Assembly: GCF_013112485.1 (NCBI RefSeq) | Contig: NZ_JABFHG010000013.1 | Coordinates: forward strand, 1-64,000 | DNA length: 64,000 bases | Direction of reading: 5' to 3' | DNA from: Roseicella sp. DB1501 | GTDB taxonomy: Bacteria; Pseudomonadota; Alphaproteobacteria; Acetobacterales; Acetobacteraceae | Shown here: in pieces, positions 1 to 8,248 of the stretch | How positions within the stretch are numbered: position 1 is the stretch's first letter | Layout of the letters: every line of letters begins with the position of its first letter | The notes under the pieces: generated by a model | Databases searched by the model: none | Seen by the model: the letters and a program-made list of their open reading frames with translations, nothing else | What the model was told of the DNA's origin: nothing | Position numbers and translations under genes: made by a program

Positions 1-2
1 CG

Positions 3-119
3 GAAGCCTACATCGCAGCCGTGCTCGACCGCCTCGCAAATGGCCACCCCATCACCCGTATCGACGAGCTGCTACCCTGGAACTTCAGGCCAAGCCGTCA
101 ACCCACCAGCGTGGGCTGA
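3..119 (+). CDS. IS66-family transposase, C-terminal end (partial)
   Basis: The first 38 codons of the window, open from the left edge to TGA at 117-119, encode a peptide ending in RIDELLPWNF plus a short tail. The (N/T)RIDELLPWN signature is typical of the extreme C-terminus of IS66 TnpC transposases (DDE_Tnp_IS66_C region). The rest lies outside the window, so it cannot be told whether the gene is intact. No terminal inverted repeat could be identified beyond the stop. The neighbouring DNA is also unlike the rest of the window, which fits a mobile-element boundary. Confidence 0.7.
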   Translation, partial: EAYIAAVLDRLANGHPITRIDELLPWNFRPSRQPTSVG

Positions 120-259
120 CGCATACTATGGGCGTTGAATTCCCGCTTCTTCTCTTCGAGCGTCATCCCCATGTTGCTGCGATCCACCCCCCGCTCCGGC
201 CGATGCTCCGAGCAGGCGTAGTGGACACGATCACCCGAATCAAGATCGCTCAGGAACAC
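98..259 (-). CDS. small unknown protein or gene remnant
   Basis: An open minus-strand frame from a possible GTG at 259 to TGA at 100-98 reads a compositionally normal peptide (charged, with LEEKKREFNAH near the end) instead of the Arg/Ala/Pro-rich text typical of shadow frames here. The frame stays open upstream into the next gene without a convincing start, so it may be a decayed or truncated gene. Its last 22 bases overlap the end of the IS66 fragment on the other strand. No family recognised; function unknown. Confidence 0.25.
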   Translation of the reverse strand: MFLSDLDSGDRVHYACSEHRPERGVDRSNMGMTLEEKKREFNAHSMRQPTLVG

Positions 260-284
260 GCCGTAGCCTCGACGTGTGCCTAGT

Positions 285-716
285 TTAGGTGGCGATCTCC
301 CACGCGGCCTCCGCGCCGGCCATAGCTACCTCGCGCACCATGCCATTGGTGCGCTGATAGCGCAGTGCCATGTTGACCCGCTTCACCATGTTGCTGCGCA
401 GCCCCTTGTCGCCGGCGTTGAGCGCCCGCTCTGCGATGATCTGATCCGCTATGTCCCGTGTGCTCAGCGCCCCGCCATCCCGCCGCAGAATGTCCAGCAC
501 AGTCCTGCTCATCGACCCGAACTCGGCCGCCGACGCTGCACGTCGGTAGCGCGGCCGGATGTTCCCCACAGGATAGTCGGGATCGAACTGGCGGATCACG
601 GCGTCGAGGCTGGCGAGGTCGGCGTGGAGCTGCTGCACGTGCCCTTGGGCTTTCTCCAACTCAGCCATCAACTCGGCGCGACGCTTAACGAGAGCAGGCA
701 TCACTTGGTCGGCCAT
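285..716 (-). CDS. conserved hypothetical protein, mobile-region type
   Basis: 143 aa. The N-terminal third (residues about 5-45) is a predicted coiled coil (KRRAELMAELEKAQ onward). The C-terminal half (about 70-140) looks like a small winged-helix-type domain: SRTVLDILRRDGGALSTRDIA followed by a basic helix and an EIAT tail. I recall similar proteins as common hypotheticals in Methylobacterium and other alphaproteobacterial accessory regions, often near recombinases and transposases; I do not know a tested function. A DNA-binding or regulatory role is inference from the fold-like pattern. It sits beside the IS66 fragment in the atypical left-edge segment. Confidence 0.65.
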   Translation of the reverse strand: MADQVMPALVKRRAELMAELEKAQGHVQQLHADLASLDAVIRQFDPDYPVGNIRPRYRRAASAAEFGSMSRTVLDILRRDGGALSTRDIADQIIAERALNAGDKGLRSNMVKRVNMALRYQRTNGMVREVAMAGAEAAWEIAT

Positions 717-792
717 TGGCGCCTCTGATCGGTTAACCGCAATCCGATCAGCACCACAGGGTTACGTCAACGATTAACGATTAGGTTAGGTG

Positions 793-1074
793 TCACAGCG
801 CCATAAGGCCGAGGATGTCGACATAGGGATCGCCGGCCGAGGGGCTGAAATGCAGCCACAGCCCGTCGGGCAGCGTGCGCAGCCGGTTGGAACCCGGCAG
901 CTTGAGGAAGGGATGCGCCGGGCCTGCGGCATCGCCCGGCCGGCCGCGCAGCCAGGTGCCGGGCTGGTTCAGGCTCGGCATGACGCCCGGCGGACGCTGA
1001 GGCCATTTGCGCAGCTGACGTCGAACCTGGCGATCGAGTCCCACGTGACAAACCGCGGCGTGCGCCTCGTTCAT
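793..1074 (-). CDS. hypothetical protein, possibly truncated
   Basis: 93 aa from ATG at 1074 (frame open to an earlier ATG at 1194, but neither start has a good ribosome binding site). The C-terminal 45 residues, around HPFLKLPGSNRLRTLP and LHFSPSAGDPYVDILG, have ordinary protein composition and look like a real domain edge. Sudden end after DILGLMAL suggests truncation of a longer protein. No family recognised. The surrounding DNA has lower GC than the gltA side. A genuine but degraded gene is the most likely reading. Confidence 0.4.
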   Translation of the reverse strand: MNEAHAAVCHVGLDRQVRRQLRKWPQRPPGVMPSLNQPGTWLRGRPGDAAGPAHPFLKLPGSNRLRTLPDGLWLHFSPSAGDPYVDILGLMAL

Positions 1075-1281
1075 TGAGGGTATTCCCGTGAGCTTAATGT
1101 ACCGTACTCGCAATGTTGTGATTGCGTAAGGCATGACGCAAGGGCGTTTTTCGTTTGAAGCGTAATTTGTTCTGAAATCCTTCGCATTCTCCACGGTTGA
1201 TGCGCGTATTATTGCATCGCGTATTCTGCATTCAGTCTACGTTCTGGTTCCGCATCTTTTCGCCGCTGCCGGCCAGGTCAG

Positions 1282-1313
1282 AAAAAAGGCCCGCCGGACA
1301 TGTCCGGCGGGCC
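1282..1313 (-). terminator. rho-independent terminator of gltA
   Basis: A perfect 13-bp inverted repeat (GGCCCGCCGGACA at 1288-1300 and its complement at 1301-1313) is followed, in the minus-strand direction, by six T residues (A-run 1282-1287). It lies 25 bases beyond the gltA stop. Confidence 0.9.
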
Positions 1314-1338
1314 CTGGCATCGGAGCGGCGCGCCGTGC

Positions 1339-2658
1339 TCAGCCGCGGCGGTCGACCGGCACGTAGTCGCGCTGCGTCGCGCCGGTATAGATCTGCCGCG
1401 GGCGGCCGATGCGCTGCGACGGATCCTCGATCATCTCCTTCCACTGGCTCACCCAGCCGACGGTGCGCGCCACGGCGAAGAGCACGGTGAACATGCTCGT
1501 CGGGATGCCCATCGCCTTCAGGATGATGCCCGAATAGAAGTCGACGTTCGGGTAGAGCTTGCGCTGGATGAAGTAGTCGTCCGAGAGGGCGATACGCTCC
1601 ATCTCCATCGCCATGTCGAGCAGCGGCTCGTCCTTGATGCCGAGCTCAGCCAGCACCTCGTGGCAGGTCTCCTTCATGATCTTCGCGCGCGGGTCGAAGT
1701 TCTTGTAGACCCGGTGGCCGAAGCCCATGAGCTTGGTGTGGGAGTTCTTGTCCTTCACCTCGCTGATGAATTGCGGGATGTTCTCCGGGCTGCCGATCTC
1801 GCCGAGCATCTTCAGCACCGCCTCGTTGGCGCCGCCATGCGCCGGGCCCCAGAGGGCGGCGATGCCGGCGGCAACGCAGGCGAAGGGATTGGCACCCGTC
1901 GAGCCCGCGAGCCGCACCGTGGAGGTGGAGGCGTTCTGCTCGTGGTCCGCGTGCAGCACCAGGATGCGATCCATGGCGCGCGACAGGATCGGGTTCGGCT
2001 TCCAGGATTCCGACGGCACGGCGTTGAGCATGTAGAGGAAATTCTCCGCATAGCTCAGGTCGTTGCGCGGATACATGAAGGGCTGGCCGATCGAGTATTT
2101 GTAGGCCCAGGCTGCGATGGTCGGGATCTTGGCGATCAGCCGGTAGGCGGCGATCTCGCGCTGGTGCGGATCGTTGATGTCGAGGTTGTCGTGGTAGAAG
2201 GCGGCCAGCGCCCCGACCACGCCGCAGATCACCGCCATCGGATGCGCGTCGCGGCGGAAGCCGTCGAAGAAGCGCCGCAGCTGCTCGTGCACCATGGTGT
2301 GGTAGGTGACGCCCTTGCGGAACGCCTCGAGCTGCGAGGGGGTCGGCAGGTCGCCATACATCAGCAGGTAGGAGACCTCGATGAAGTCCGACTGCTCGGC
2401 GAGCTGCTCGATCGGGTAGCCGCGATAGAGCAGCACCCCGGCATCGCCATCGATATAGGTGATCTTGCTCTCGCAGCTCGCGGTCGCGCCGTAGCCGGGA
2501 TCGAAGGTGAAGACACCGAGATCGCCATAGAGCTTGCGGATATCCACCACGTCCGGGCCGATCGAGCCGGAGAGCACAGGCAGGCGCGTGCTGCGGTTGG
2601 ACCCATCAAGCGTGACGGTGACGGTCGGCTTTGCCGCCCCGGTTGCCGAGCTGCTCAT
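1339..2658 (-). CDS. gltA: type II citrate synthase
   Basis: Condenses oxaloacetate and acetyl-CoA to citrate, the entry step of the TCA cycle, in the cytoplasm. 439 aa, normal for the hexameric Gram-negative type. The N-terminal segment ([15 protein letters not shown]) is the small NADH-sensitive-type domain seen in these enzymes. Catalytic residues are visible: H274 in [11 protein letters not shown]315 in [14 protein letters not shown] and D373 in NVDFYSG. Start at ATG 2658 is preceded by AAGGA at suitable spacing. It is monocistronic, with a strong terminator behind it and a 176-base leader region ahead. Very high confidence. Confidence 0.97.
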   Translation of the reverse strand: MSSSATGAAKPTVTVTLDGSNRSTRLPVLSGSIGPDVVDIRKLYGDLGVFTFDPGYGATASCESKITYIDGDAGVLLYRGYPIEQLAEQSDFIEVSYLLMYGDLPTPSQLEAFRKGVTYHTMVHEQLRRFFDGFRRDAHPMAVICGVVGALAAFYHDNLDINDPHQREIAAYRLIAKIPTIAAWAYKYSIGQPFMYPRNDLSYAENFLYMLNAVPSESWKPNPILSRAMDRILVLHADHEQNASTSTVRLAGSTGANPFACVAAGIAALWGPAHGGANEAVLKMLGEIGSPENIPQFISEVKDKNSHTKLMGFGHRVYKNFDPRAKIMKETCHEVLAELGIKDEPLLDMAMEMERIALSDDYFIQRKLYPNVDFYSGIILKAMGIPTSMFTVLFAVARTVGWVSQWKEMIEDPSQRIGRPRQIYTGATQRDYVPVDRRG

Positions 2659-2834
2659 GGCTTATCAGTCCTTAGGATTGCGGCGCCTCCAAGGAGGGCG
2701 AACGCGTGGTGCGCCGCAAGATATCGTCGCATGGCGCGCGTTTGGCAACGCATCGGGCCCGGTGCCGAAGCGTCGCGCAGGTCCGGTCCGGCGCAGGCCG
2801 GGCGCATCGCGATGGAACCCGCGAAAACCCGATC

Positions 2835-4364
2835 TCAATCCCAGAACGGTCCCGCATCCATCAGCGCCGCCCAGGCCTCGAGCGCCTCCGTGCGGGCCGC
2901 GGTGCTGCGGGCGGCGGCGAAGCCCTCCGCCGCGCCGACCGCCCAGGCCGGCACGGCGCCGCCGAGCGAGGCGACGAGGCTGCGCGCCACCGCGGTGTCA
3001 TTGGCCAGCCCGAGGGCCTCCTGCAGCGCCGCGAGGCGCCGCTGGAAGCGCCGCGTCGCCTTGCCCGGCCAGAGCGGCGCGAAGAGCTCGGCCGGGTAGC
3101 GCAGCCGCTTGGCCTCCAGCCGCACCTCGTGCAGCGCCGCAGCGGAATGCGCCTCGATATCCTCGCCCTCGGCGCAGAGCTTGTGCCAGCGCTTGTCGAG
3201 CAGGGCGGCGGCGAAATCGGGCAGCGGCTCGTCCAGCCGCGCCAGCCGTTCCGCCGCCTCCGGCTCGTCCGGCGGCGCCTCGCGCCAGGGCCGGCGCAGC
3301 AGCAGGCCGAGCCCGGTCAGCATCAGGGCGCGGAAGCCGGGGCCGTCGAGCGTGGCGCGGAGGGCGACATAGGCGGCCTGCCGCCGCGCCTCCGCCGCCT
3401 TCAGCAGGGCGGCGATGCGCCGATCCTCGGGCATGGCTTCGGCGAGCTGGGCGCCGAGCCCGCCGAGGAAGACATCCCAGTCCCGCGCCGGCCCCAGCCG
3501 GTCGGCCAGCGCCTTCAGCCCGGCATCGAATTCCCGCAGCGCCGGCCCGCCGGCCGCGGGGCGGAAGACCTTCAGCACCGAGCGCAGCCGGCGCAGCCCG
3601 ACGCGCATCTGGTGCACCCCCTCGGGCCCGGCGCCGAGCCGGCAGGCGGGCTCCTGGTAGAGCATCACCTCCAGCAGATGGCCGATCGCCGCGAGCAGGG
3701 CCCGCTCCACCGTCGCCGCCCCGGCCAGGTCGGGCGGGCCGCGGCGGCGGGGGCGCGGCGTCTCGCCGCGGGCCAAGGCGCGCCCCTCCTCGGCCAGCGC
3801 CGCCCGGGGCGGCAGCAGCGGCAGGTCTGCGGCGAGCCGTCCGGCGAGGCCGAGCACCGCCTCGACCTCCCCCTGCAGCTGCAGCCGCGCCACCGGCCGC
3901 TCATCCGCCACCGCGCGCAGCTTGCCGGCGCGCAGCAGCGCCTGCACCGGGCCGAGAGGCGTCGTCAGCGGCAGCAGGCTGCGGCGGCCGCTGAAGGCGG
4001 CGATGGGCACCACATGCCCCGGCTGCGGCGCCTGCCCGTCGAGGGGCATGGGCGGCGTGCCTGGCAGCCAGGCCTGGTCCGCCTCGGGCATCACCCGCAG
4101 CACCTGCCGCTGGCCGCGCTGGCCCTCCTCGATCGCCAGGCCCTCCGCGGCCAGCTTGCCCTCGGCGGTGTCGAGCCAGATGAGATCGGAGGCGGCGCCG
4201 CGGGCGCGGCCGCCGCGCGCGCCCGCCACTGCCGGATGCCGCGCGAGGCGGGGCGCGGCTTCCGGGTCCAGCGCGAATTCCAGCGCCAGGCCAGTGTCGG
4301 ATGCAGGCGTCTCGACCTGGGGCTCGGGCGGCGCCAGGGCTTCCGCCCCAACGGGGTTGGTCAG
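2835..4364 (-). CDS. CYTH-like/CHAD domain protein, probable CTG start
   Basis: About 509 aa. Residues ~20-210 resemble a CYTH (triphosphate tunnel) domain, but the defining N-terminal ExExK is reduced to ALEFAL, so the metal/triphosphate site is degenerate. Residues ~225-500 are a CHAD helical domain with its conserved basic helices: GVHQMRVGLRRLRSVLKVFR (H..R...R pattern) and a second copy LHEVRLEAKRLRY. CHAD domains bind polyphosphate in studied cases. No ATG, GTG or TTG lies between the upstream gene and the first conserved strand; a CTG at 4364 overlaps the upstream stop (CTGA) and has GGAG 8 bases before it. Start inferred. Likely co-translated with the SixA gene. Confidence 0.8.
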   Translation of the reverse strand: MTNPVGAEALAPPEPQVETPASDTGLALEFALDPEAAPRLARHPAVAGARGGRARGAASDLIWLDTAEGKLAAEGLAIEEGQRGQRQVLRVMPEADQAWLPGTPPMPLDGQAPQPGHVVPIAAFSGRRSLLPLTTPLGPVQALLRAGKLRAVADERPVARLQLQGEVEAVLGLAGRLAADLPLLPPRAALAEEGRALARGETPRPRRRGPPDLAGAATVERALLAAIGHLLEVMLYQEPACRLGAGPEGVHQMRVGLRRLRSVLKVFRPAAGGPALREFDAGLKALADRLGPARDWDVFLGGLGAQLAEAMPEDRRIAALLKAAEARRQAAYVALRATLDGPGFRALMLTGLGLLLRRPWREAPPDEPEAAERLARLDEPLPDFAAALLDKRWHKLCAEGEDIEAHSAAALHEVRLEAKRLRYPAELFAPLWPGKATRRFQRRLAALQEALGLANDTAVARSLVASLGGAVPAWAVGAAEGFAAARSTAARTEALEAWAALMDAGPFWD

Positions 4365-4909
4365 GAGAGGGTCTCCGTCGAATCGGCTGCCAGAAGGTCG
4401 CGCGGCTGGATGAATCGCACAAGTCGTCCACCCCCCGAATCCAGCAGGCGCCAGGGGCTGGCGATGGTGAATTCGGCCAGCGCGCCGGTCGGGTAGCCCT
4501 CGGCCAGCCGCTGCATGTCGGCACCGCCGCGGCTGACGCCCTGCGGCCCGGCCAGGACCAGGGCGAGCTCGTGCAGCCCCGGATTGTGGCCGATGAGCAG
4601 CACGCTGCGCACCGTCTCCGGCACCTCCTGCAGCGCCTCGAGCAGCCGGCGCCAGGGCGCGAGGTAGAGCGCGTCCATCGGCTCGATCAGCGCCGCATCC
4701 TCGAAGGGGGTCAGGGCCTCCAGCGTCTGCAGCGTCCGCCGGGCGGAGGAGACGAGGACGAGGTCGGGGCCGAGGCCCAGCTCCCGCATGGCCTGGGCGA
4801 TGGCCGCCGCCGCCCGGCGGCCTCGCGCGTTGAGCGGACGGGCGTGGTCGGAGAGGGCCGGGTCGTCCCAGGAGGACTTCGCGTGCCGCAGCAGCAGGAG
4901 CTGTCGCAT
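4361..4909 (-). CDS. SixA-like histidine phosphatase
   Basis: 182 aa from ATG 4909 (earlier in-frame ATG at 4978 gives a low-complexity leader). Histidine phosphatase fold with the phospho-accepting His in LLLRHAKSSWDD (R8, H9), an SSARRTLQT helix (R57/R58) and the second His in LIGHNPGLHE (H108). This is the short SixA-type branch, which removes phosphate from phosphohistidine or small phosphorylated substrates; the actual substrate here is unknown. The stop overlaps the presumed CTG start of the CHAD gene by three bases, giving a two-gene operon whose products may both act on phosphate or polyphosphate (inference). Confidence 0.88.
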   Translation of the reverse strand: MRQLLLLRHAKSSWDDPALSDHARPLNARGRRAAAAIAQAMRELGLGPDLVLVSSARRTLQTLEALTPFEDAALIEPMDALYLAPWRRLLEALQEVPETVRSVLLIGHNPGLHELALVLAGPQGVSRGGADMQRLAEGYPTGALAEFTIASPWRLLDSGGGRLVRFIQPRDLLAADSTETLS

Positions 4910-5052
4910 CGCCCCGCATGTTGCCACTTCCCGCCCGCCTTGTCCTGCCCCCTTCGGCGGCCCTGTCTGCCCCGTCACCCTTTATCTCCCCGCCCTTTAT
5001 CTCCGTCTTGCCATCTCTATCTTCCCCGCCCCTTGCAGGAGTGACCCGCCCG

Positions 5053-5697
5053 ATGCCACCCGCCCGCCCCCTGGCCTCCGCCCTGCCGGCGCGCCGCCTG
5101 CCGCGGCGCGCCCTGCCGGCGCTCGGCCTGCTGCTCGCCCGCCCGGCCCGGGCGCTGCCGGGCGAGATCCGCTTCCGGGTGATGCGGGAGGGCAGCGCCA
5201 TCGGCACCCACCGCGTGGCCTTCGTGCAATCCGCCGGCGAGCTCACCGCCCGTACCGAGGTCGACATCCTGGTGAAGCTGCTCGGCATCACCGTCTTCCG
5301 CTTCAGCCACCGCTTCGAGGAGGTCTGGGCCGGGGACCGGCTGCGCCGCGCCGCCTCCCGGCTCGACCGCAACGGCACGGTGACCGAGATGCGGGCCGAG
5401 GCGGCGGAGGATGCCGTCCAGGTCCAGGCGCCGTCCGGCCGCTTCCGCCTGCCGGCGGCGGCGGCGCCGCTGACCTGGTGGGACAGCCGCCGCTTCGGCC
5501 GGCCGCTCTTCGACGACGACAGCGGGCAGCTGCTGCGGGTCCAGTGGAGCCGCCAGGCGCTGCCCGAGGGCGGCACGCTCTGGCACGCGACGGGCGACAC
5601 GGAGTCCGAGGCCCGCTACGCCGCCGACGGCACCTGGATCGGCTGGAAGACCCGCGCCGAGGATGGCAGCACGGTGGTCTACGAGCGGGCAACGTGA
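5053..5697 (+). CDS. secreted DUF6134-like protein
   Basis: 214 aa from ATG 5053, with AGGAG 12 bases upstream. The N-terminus has paired arginines and a hydrophobic stretch (LPALGLLLARPARA) like a Sec or Tat signal peptide, cleavage likely near residue 37. The mature part begins EIRFRVMREGSAIGTHRVAF and continues as alternating beta strands with TWWDSRRFG near the middle. This pattern matches my memory of the DUF6134 family of periplasmic proteins, whose role is unknown. It diverges from sixA and is followed by a hairpin before the creatininase gene. Confidence 0.75.
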   Translation: MPPARPLASALPARRLPRRALPALGLLLARPARALPGEIRFRVMREGSAIGTHRVAFVQSAGELTARTEVDILVKLLGITVFRFSHRFEEVWAGDRLRRAASRLDRNGTVTEMRAEAAEDAVQVQAPSGRFRLPAAAAPLTWWDSRRFGRPLFDDDSGQLLRVQWSRQALPEGGTLWHATGDTESEARYAADGTWIGWKTRAEDGSTVVYERAT

Positions 5698-5713
5698 CCG
5701 GCAGGGGCCGGCA

Positions 5714-5759
5714 ATCCTGGCATCCCCGGGCTGACGCCGCCCACCTGGGATGCCAGGAT
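5714..5759. repeat. 13-bp hairpin between two genes
   Basis: ATCCTGGCATCCC (5714-5726) and its exact complement (5747-5759) flank a 20-base loop; CCGGC/GCCGG can extend the stem past one mismatch. There is no T-run. It lies between the DUF6134-like stop and the creatininase start and could act as a terminator or mRNA stabiliser. Confidence 0.6.
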
Positions 5760-5785
5760 CGCCGGGCAGCGAGGGGGAAGGGGGC

Positions 5786-6550
5786 ATGGCCACCGAGACC
5801 GAATGGATGCGGCTGACCGCCGAGGAGCTGCGCGCCCGCGCCGCCGCGGATGCGCTGGTGATCGTCCCGGTCGCCTCGCTGGAGCAGCACGGGCCGCATA
5901 TGGCGACGGGGGTGGACATCCTCCTCGCCGGCGGCGTCGCCGCCCGCACCGCGGCGCGCATCGCCGCCGCCGGGGCGCCGGTGGTGGTGACGCCAGTCGT
6001 CTGGACCGGCCTCGCCGAGCACCACATGGAATTCGGCGGCACGGTGACGCTCGATTACGAGAGCTTCGCCGGCGCGCTGCGCGGCATCGCCCGCTCGGCG
6101 GCGCGGCACGGCTTCCGGCGGGTGATGCTGCTGAACGGCCATGGCGGCAATGCCGAGGCGGTGATGGTCGCCGCCTCGGAATTCACCATCGCGCTCGGCA
6201 TCAAGGTCGCGGCCGGCACCTACTGGCACATGGTGCCGGAGGTGATCGCGCCGATCCTCGAGCGGCAATCCGGCCTGATGCATGCCTGCGAGGCGGAGAC
6301 CAGCATGATGCTGGCGCTGCGGCCCGACAGCGTGCGCCTGGACCGCCTCGCCGAGGCGCATGGGCCGATGTCGACCCGCGTCGAGGGCCAGCCGCCCGGC
6401 CTGGCGCTGCGCCGCTCCTTCCGCGCCATCTCGGAGAGCGGGGTGATCGGCGATGCCCGGACGGCAAGCGCCGAGAAGGGGGAACGGCTGCTGGAGGCCA
6501 TCTCGGCGGCGATCGCCGGGCTGCTGCTGAACCCGAAGCTCTGGGCGTAG
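5786..6550 (+). CDS. creatininase-family amidohydrolase
   Basis: 254 aa from ATG 5786, preceded by a purine-rich GGGGGAAGGGGG. Family hallmarks are visible: metal ligands in SLEQHGPHMATGVD (E33, H35, D44), the NGHGGN loop near residue 116, and a later acidic ligand in HACEAETSMM. Members hydrolyse cyclic or formylated amides (creatinine, 3-dehydro-scyllo-inosose, the FAPy intermediate in archaeal riboflavin synthesis), using two Zn or Mn ions. The substrate cannot be decided from sequence. An in-frame ATG-less extension upstream is not supported by a binding site. Followed 67 bases later by a GNAT gene in the same direction. Confidence 0.9.
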   Translation: MATETEWMRLTAEELRARAAADALVIVPVASLEQHGPHMATGVDILLAGGVAARTAARIAAAGAPVVVTPVVWTGLAEHHMEFGGTVTLDYESFAGALRGIARSAARHGFRRVMLLNGHGGNAEAVMVAASEFTIALGIKVAAGTYWHMVPEVIAPILERQSGLMHACEAETSMMLALRPDSVRLDRLAEAHGPMSTRVEGQPPGLALRRSFRAISESGVIGDARTASAEKGERLLEAISAAIAGLLLNPKLWA

Positions 6551-6617
6551 CGCCCCACGACGTCCGGCCCCTGGAGAGGCGCTTGCCGGCGCGGCCCGGG
6601 CCGGGGAGCATGGCGGC

Positions 6618-7094
6618 ATGACCGATCCCGCGCCCGATCCGCCCATCCTCGCCGGCCATGCCGCCTGGGCCGCCCTCGCCGTGCCGCCGCCCGGCATCGC
6701 CTTCGCGCGCGAGGAGGGGCGGCTGGACCCGGCGGAGTTCATCGCCGTGGTGCGCGCCTCGGGCCTCGGCCGGCCGGTGCAGGACACAGGGCGCATGGCG
6801 GCAATGCTGGCCGGCGCCAACCTCGTCGTCACCGCGCGCGACGCAGAGGGGCGGCTCGCCGGCGTGGCGCGCTCCGTCACCGACTTCGCCTATTGCTGCT
6901 ACCTCTCCGATCTCTGCGTCGATCCCGCCTGGCAGGGGAAGGGCGTCGGGCGCGGGCTGATCGCCGAGACCAAGCGCATCCTCGGGCCGGGCTGCATGCT
7001 GCTGCTGCTCTCGGCGCCCGATCCGATGCGCTGGTATCCGAAGCTCGGCATGGAGCGGGTGGCGAACGGCTTCATCATCCGCCGCGATGGGTGA
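6618..7094 (+). CDS. GNAT N-acetyltransferase
   Basis: 158 aa. The acetyl-CoA binding motif A is clear: LCVDPAWQGKGVGRGLIAE (Q-x-x-G-x-G type) at about residues 98-116, preceded by the beta-4 strand ARSVTDFAYCCYLSDL. The C-terminal strand carries WYPKLGMERV. The N-terminal half (PPGIAFAREEGRLDPAEFIAVVRASGLGRP) matches the plain single-domain GNATs that acetylate small amines. Probably in one transcript with the creatininase-family gene 67 bases upstream. Substrate unknown. Confidence 0.85.
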   Translation: MTDPAPDPPILAGHAAWAALAVPPPGIAFAREEGRLDPAEFIAVVRASGLGRPVQDTGRMAAMLAGANLVVTARDAEGRLAGVARSVTDFAYCCYLSDLCVDPAWQGKGVGRGLIAETKRILGPGCMLLLLSAPDPMRWYPKLGMERVANGFIIRRDG

Positions 7095-7204
7095 GAATTA
7101 ATGTGCGCTCGCGCTGGCGCACGAACGCCTTCGGTCGCCAGCGCCGGTCTCAGCCGGCTGCACGGCAAGCGCCCTGCGAACCGGCATGGACGAGCGGGCC
7201 TGCC

Positions 7205-7921
7205 CTACCAGCGCAGGTCGATCCAGGAGAGATGCCCGCCCTTGCCGGCGCCGGTATCGAGGAAGACGGCGCGGCCGCCCGCCTCGCCCTCCTGCACATA
7301 GGGCCGGCCATCGGGCGAGCGGACATCATGGCCGCAATAGACCACCATCCCGGCCGGGATGCGGTCGATCCAGCCATGCAGCCGCTCGGGATAGCCATCC
7401 CATTGCACCCGCCCGGTCACCAGCCCGAACAGCGCGCGCGAGACCACCGGATCCGGCTTCTGCGCCCCGGCATCAGGCGGCGGGGGGCGCGTCAGCATCG
7501 CCGGATGCCAGGCGGCATGCACGAAGAACCAGGTGCCGAGCCGCAGCCAAGCCGGCGCCACGGCGATCTCGGCGATGGCGCGCTGCGACAGCGCCGGCCC
7601 GTCCGGCGCCTGGGCGAGCTGATCAAGCGTCCGGCCGAGGCCCTCGGCGGCGAAATGCACCCGCTGCCCGAGCAGCGCCCGCCGCAGCTTGTGGTCGTGG
7701 TTGCCGAGCAGGAAGCGGCCGCGCCGCGCATCGATCAGGCCGAAGATCAGGCGCAGCACCGCCGGGCTGTCCGGGCCGTGATCCGTCAGGTCGCCGAGTT
7801 GCAGCAGGAAGAGCTTCTCCGCCTCGGCCCCCGCCACCGCATGGCCGAAGGCGACGGCGTCGCCATGCACGTCGCCCACCACCCGCAGCCCGGCGAAGCC
7901 GCGCCGCTGCAGATCGGCCAT
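7205..7921 (-). CDS. metallophosphoesterase (PP1/ApaH-like)
   Basis: 238 aa from ATG 7921; an upstream ATG at 7963 is possible. Calcineurin-type motifs appear in order: VVGDVHGD, LQLGDLTDHG, LLGNHDHKL, then HAAWHP and YCGHD for the later His ligands. These bind two metal ions and hydrolyse phosphoesters. The length and the GDVHGD start resemble bacterial serine/threonine protein phosphatases and ApaH-like enzymes; which substrate is used cannot be told. It is transcribed away from the fasciclin gene. It is distinct from the PdeM phosphoesterase further right. Confidence 0.88.
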   Translation of the reverse strand: MADLQRRGFAGLRVVGDVHGDAVAFGHAVAGAEAEKLFLLQLGDLTDHGPDSPAVLRLIFGLIDARRGRFLLGNHDHKLRRALLGQRVHFAAEGLGRTLDQLAQAPDGPALSQRAIAEIAVAPAWLRLGTWFFVHAAWHPAMLTRPPPPDAGAQKPDPVVSRALFGLVTGRVQWDGYPERLHGWIDRIPAGMVVYCGHDVRSPDGRPYVQEGEAGGRAVFLDTGAGKGGHLSWIDLRW

Positions 7922-8248
7922 GGCGCCCGCGGTCACGGGCTCTCCCGCCGCAGGCGGGCGCACTTCGAGACTGCTGCATGGCCGAACGGCGGAGCTTGCC
8001 GGCAGGAGAACAGGACAGATTGATCCATCGGATTGATGTAGGGCGCCCTCGGCATTGCACGATGCGCTAGGCCGGTCACGTCACGGCAACGTTTCGCCTA
8101 CAGCCCGAGCGCGTCTTGGCACGAATGGTTGAAACGCGCCAAGCGTAACTCGGTTTCCAGGCGAACCGACAGGGCCGCCCGGCGTTGCCGCGTGGCACCC
8201 GCGACCCGCCCATCCGGGCCGGTCCGGCGCCACGAAAGGACATCCCGC

